DNA from: Blastomyces gilchristii SLH14081
Taxonomy: Eukaryota > Ascomycota > Eurotiomycetes > Onygenales > Ajellomycetaceae
Length of the DNA: 64,000 nt
Assembly (NCBI RefSeq): GCF_000003855.2
Contig: NW_003101671.1
Span: forward strand, 10,361 to 74,360
Direction: 5' to 3'
The position numbers were made by a program, and so were the translations under genes. Shown piece after piece: positions 61,250 through 64,000 of this stretch (positions are counted from its first letter, which is position 1; each line of letters starts with the position of its first letter). The notes under the pieces were generated by a model. It ran no database searches. It was not told where the DNA came from and saw only the letters and a program-made list of their open reading frames with translations.

Positions 61250-62640
61250 TTCAAGTACTTGCTGAAGCAGTATGTCAAGAAATATTCTGATTCTCTTCAG
61301 AACTATGTATAAGAACTGATGTCTCAGAATATTCAATTAATGATAATAACACTCTATAATTCTGTGAACAATACTAAGTTTCTCACTTCAAATTCTTATG
61401 CACTCAGATAATGCAAGAGATACATGATTTATATATAACTAACTATTCAGACTGTGAATAACTGTATAGAATAATCTCTCAAGAGTTTTACTGATCTGAA
61501 ATATTAAACAGTATCAGATACTTTATCTGAAACTGCAATCACTGTTCTTCTATTATCTTATAAAAGAACTGTAGAAAAGATCTATTGAAATCACTCAATA
61601 TCTCTGATAGAATCTGATGAGATATAGTAATTGACTTCACTGTTAATCTATTTAAGAGCAAGAATTATAGAAACATTCTGATTATTGTGAATTGATTGAG
61701 CAAAGATATAATATTGAAATCTTGTAATAAGATAAATACTGAACAAGTTACTGAAGCTTTTCTATGAAGCTCATTCTATCAGATGCATGAATTACTGAGA
61801 TTCATAGTATTGAATTAAGACTGTCAATTTGTGAGTGCTCTCTGAACAAGAATCTGTCAAGTTCTCAAGATTATACACTGTCTGTTAACTGTCTATCACT
61901 CTGAGACTGATAATACATCAGAACAGATAATTCAGACTGTAAAGAATTATCTTTATAAGTTCTACAATTACTTATAAGATGATTGATATGATCTTCTTCT
62001 ATATACAGAGATTGCTATTAACAGTTGAGATGCTGTTTTGATAGATATAAGCTCATTCTTTCTTATATACAGATATTACATGAAAGTGTTAAATCTTCTA
62101 GAGATTACACAGTTCACACTGAATCTCTGCAGTTCAATTCACATTACTGATAATATAGTAACAAAGCTCTGAGATACCTGCAACTGAGCAGAGGCCTTCA
62201 TAACAACTATGAAACAAGACTAAGAAGATTAGATCAATATTCAATGAGATTTCACAGAGCAGTATAAGATAGAAGATCTTATATAATTGAATCTCAAAAA
62301 TATACAAATCACACATTTATCTTGTATACTAGACTATCATCACATCAGATATAAAGTGATAGAAGTTCTAGATAGTTATAACTACTGTCTTGACACATCA
62401 TCAGAAATTCATGATGTATTTCATACAAGCTTGCTCTGCTGCACTATCACTGATTCATTCTCTTCTCAGCTGACTTCTGACTGACAGCTGTCAGATATTA
62501 TAGAAGAAGATAATAAGCTTAAGTAAGAGATTGAAGATATTCTCAATGAGAGATCTCACAGCTGCAGCTGACAATATCTTGTGAAATGAGTCAGCTATAA
62601 TCAATCAATCTGAACTCTGAGTTTCATGTTATCTGAAACA
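61250..62640 (+). pseudogene. B6 integrase and chromodomain relic
   Basis: The integrase core shows V-I-D-F-T-V-N-L-F (61630), then N-*-D-C-Q-F-V-S (61812) and L-L-T-V-Y-H-S-E-T-D-N (61880), matching the gypsy 'D..DRGPQF..AYHPQTDGQ' blocks. The open piece at 62287-62484 has YKVIEVLDSYNYCLDTSSE and VFHTSLL. The chromodomain tail reads EIEDILNER, QYLVK*V and TAALDR (62530-62660), like 'YLVKW.GY...EN..AL'. Interrupted by stops. Confidence 0.82.
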
Positions 62641-62685
62641 GCGGCTCTTGACAGATGAGAACTGCTTCTGAAAAGAAGGAACTAA

Positions 62686-63018
62686 TGTGATGAGCTGTGC
62701 CTAATCAATTATATAGACTATTTCATTACACTTCATAGATTCTTTCATTTCTGATTACTGATCCGCGGCTGCTATAAACACACATAGTATATGCTCTGAT
62801 TCTCAGTCATTTCTGATCACTGATCCTCAGCTGCTATGAATGTGTGTATATTCTTCCACCTCAAAGCTCCACCGCGTACATCATCACATATGTGTATAAA
62901 TATTCATCTTAATGACTGATTCTCACACTTTCTCTTTCTTTCCTTTTTTAACATTTTTATCTTTGTTAAATAAGATCTATCAATATAATACTGATCTATT
63001 CAGTGTAGGCCTCTTACA
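62686..63018 (+). repeat. 3' LTR of B6
   Basis: 333 bp, partner of 56738-57070. It is the only LTR here whose outer edge (CAGTGTAGGCCTCTTACA) is as mutated as the partner's inner edge. Confidence 0.92.
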
Positions 63019-63513
63019 TGAAGATTTTATATGAATAAAAACAAACATATTAGCATCTGTATTCATGTAAAATCACAATAGAAAACATGATCAGATACTC
63101 ACTGAGAAGAAAAGAGTCAAGAGTGTATAAGAAGAAGAAAATGTGTTATTTATGATAAGATGTTCTGACAATTATTAGAAGAAAAACAAGTTCTGATCAC
63201 ATTTCACAACATATTACACTTACTGCTAATAAACTGCTCAGTATGAGTACTATGATAACACTTGCTATAAGAACAGAGAGCCATTGCCAGAAATGTATAT
63301 AATGTGATAGATGAACAGATTGAAAAGAGCTTGATAAAGAGAGAGAGTGCAGAAATCTTGTATAAGATAATAGTATTTAATAATGACAATGACAGAAATA
63401 ATGATTGAAGAATGAAAATATTAGTGAATAAGTAATGAAAAGTAGTAGAAGCTTCTTTGAGAAGCAGCTTACATTATAATTATATGAATGTGACTGAATC
63501 TGATGAGGGAGAA
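63019..63513 (+). other. Unidentified relic, part 2, with polypurine tract
   Basis: Continues 55950-56737 across B6 (shared TGAAG). No family is recognised. It ends in GAGGGAGAA (63505-63513), a polypurine tract next to the LTR of element E, so this should be the 3' end of E's interior. Confidence 0.4.
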
Positions 63514-63688
63514 TGTAGTTTAGAAGAATGTACAACTGTCAGATAATAACACAGTCACTTCTGAACACACTTATGAATGTAAAAAGGTCATAGCAGCCAC
63601 TAATTAATTTAGTATAATGTATATAAGAAGCTGGCGTATGTCTGTAATCGTACACTGACTTAAGCAACCTTTGAATTACAGAGTTAAG
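63514..63688 (+). repeat. 3' LTR fragment of element E
   Basis: Matches 11072-11250 for about 170 bp with mainly transitions, including TAATTTAGTATAATGTATA. Broken at 63688 by MITE M5. As an inner edge it has lost the CG pairs that the outer copy at 11072 keeps. Confidence 0.6.
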
Positions 63689-64000
63689 TAGACTGACCGT
63701 GTGACCATGTCTGGGACCAGAACCAGATTTTTTGATAGTTTCATTACCAATTTGACTGATCTCATTACACAGTTTTAACATTAGATAGTAGTCTTATACT
63801 GTTTCAGTAAGACTTACTGTCTACTCTTGTCACATTTTTCAAATGAGATCATGATTTTCACTTCTTAATTTAAATTATTTTTATTGCTTTAAATGACTTT
63901 AAATCTCATTTGAGTGTTATCAAAAAGTGTTACTTTTTAAAAAATTAAATATAGTCTAAAAAAACCTTAAAATGTCTAAAAATAGTAACTTTATACCAAG
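63689..64000 (-). mobile_element. hAT-like MITE, copy M5, cut by window end
   Basis: Reverse orientation. It starts TAGACTGACCGTGTGACC (rc of the M1 3' end) and continues into the internal AT-rich part. The left target repeat would be GAGTTAAG (63681-63688); the right one lies outside the window. Confidence 0.85.

Larger units (their letters stand above)
56738..63018 (+). mobile_element. Ty3/gypsy chromovirus, family B, copy B6 (carries MITE M4)
   Basis: Plus-sense full copy. LTRs of 333 bp lie at 56738-57070 and 62686-63018. The target duplication TGAAG lies at 56733-56737 and 63019-63023. A purine tract (AAAAGAAGGA, 62671-62680) adjoins the 3' LTR. About 5.78 kb without the MITE. It is the easiest copy to read and gives the domain map used for the other copies. 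Confidence 0.94.

Noticed and set aside
1..64000. tRNA, rRNA, telomere repeats or replication origin
   Set aside because: No cloverleaf-like tRNA boxes, rRNA segments or TTAGGG arrays were noticed by eye; a tRNAscan/Infernal run would settle it.

Overview
The window looks like a repeat graveyard from a filamentous ascomycete. About 60 of the 64 kb is very AT-rich retrotransposon DNA whose reading frames are full of stop codons. GG/CC and CG dinucleotides are almost gone, the mark of repeat-induced point mutation (RIP) or a similar process. A normal-GC island of about 3.4 kb (about 7.7-11.1 kb) carries the only intact gene: a five-exon siderophore-iron transporter on the minus strand. The short introns, the gene family and the RIP-like decay all point to Ascomycota. 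The sharp AT/GC contrast recalls isochore-like genomes such as those of some Onygenales, but the species cannot be fixed from this sequence.

Layout. 1-1144 and 7389-7705 are two halves of a Ty1/copia relic (minus), split by a Ty3/gypsy chromovirus (family B, copy B1, 1145-7383), which itself holds a hAT-like MITE (M1). 7706-11071 is the gene island. From 11072 to the window end, a LTR-bearing element (E, apparently plus strand) has been expanded by nested insertions. MITE M2 sits in E. Chromovirus A1 (11870-32611) sits in M2, B2 (14730-28263) sits in A1, and a LINE (C1, 18453-26265) sits in B2. After a gag-like relic comes a second LINE (C2, 34364 to about 54990), interrupted by B3 (34698-40437) and A2 (43527-50778, minus). 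A truncated B copy (B5), a MITE fragment (M3) and an unidentified relic follow. Then come B6 (56738-63018, plus) with MITE M4, another unidentified stretch, a second E LTR fragment and MITE M5, which runs off the end.

Almost every insertion is delimited by a target-site duplication that can be read directly: 5 bp for the LTR elements, 8 bp for the MITEs and 13 bp for LINE C1. The order of events is therefore explicit.

The transporter probably imports ferric siderophores at the plasma membrane. Three copies of the ATCAGATAA GATA motif lie about 280-340 bp upstream of it, two of them as arms of a perfect 14-bp inverted repeat. This fits iron-responsive GATA-factor repression. The other notable signals are less RIP damage at the outer edges of elements than at the matching inner positions, a cysteine-rich/coiled-coil accessory frame between pol and the 3' LTR of family A, and tandem 155-bp monomers in the LINE 5' region.
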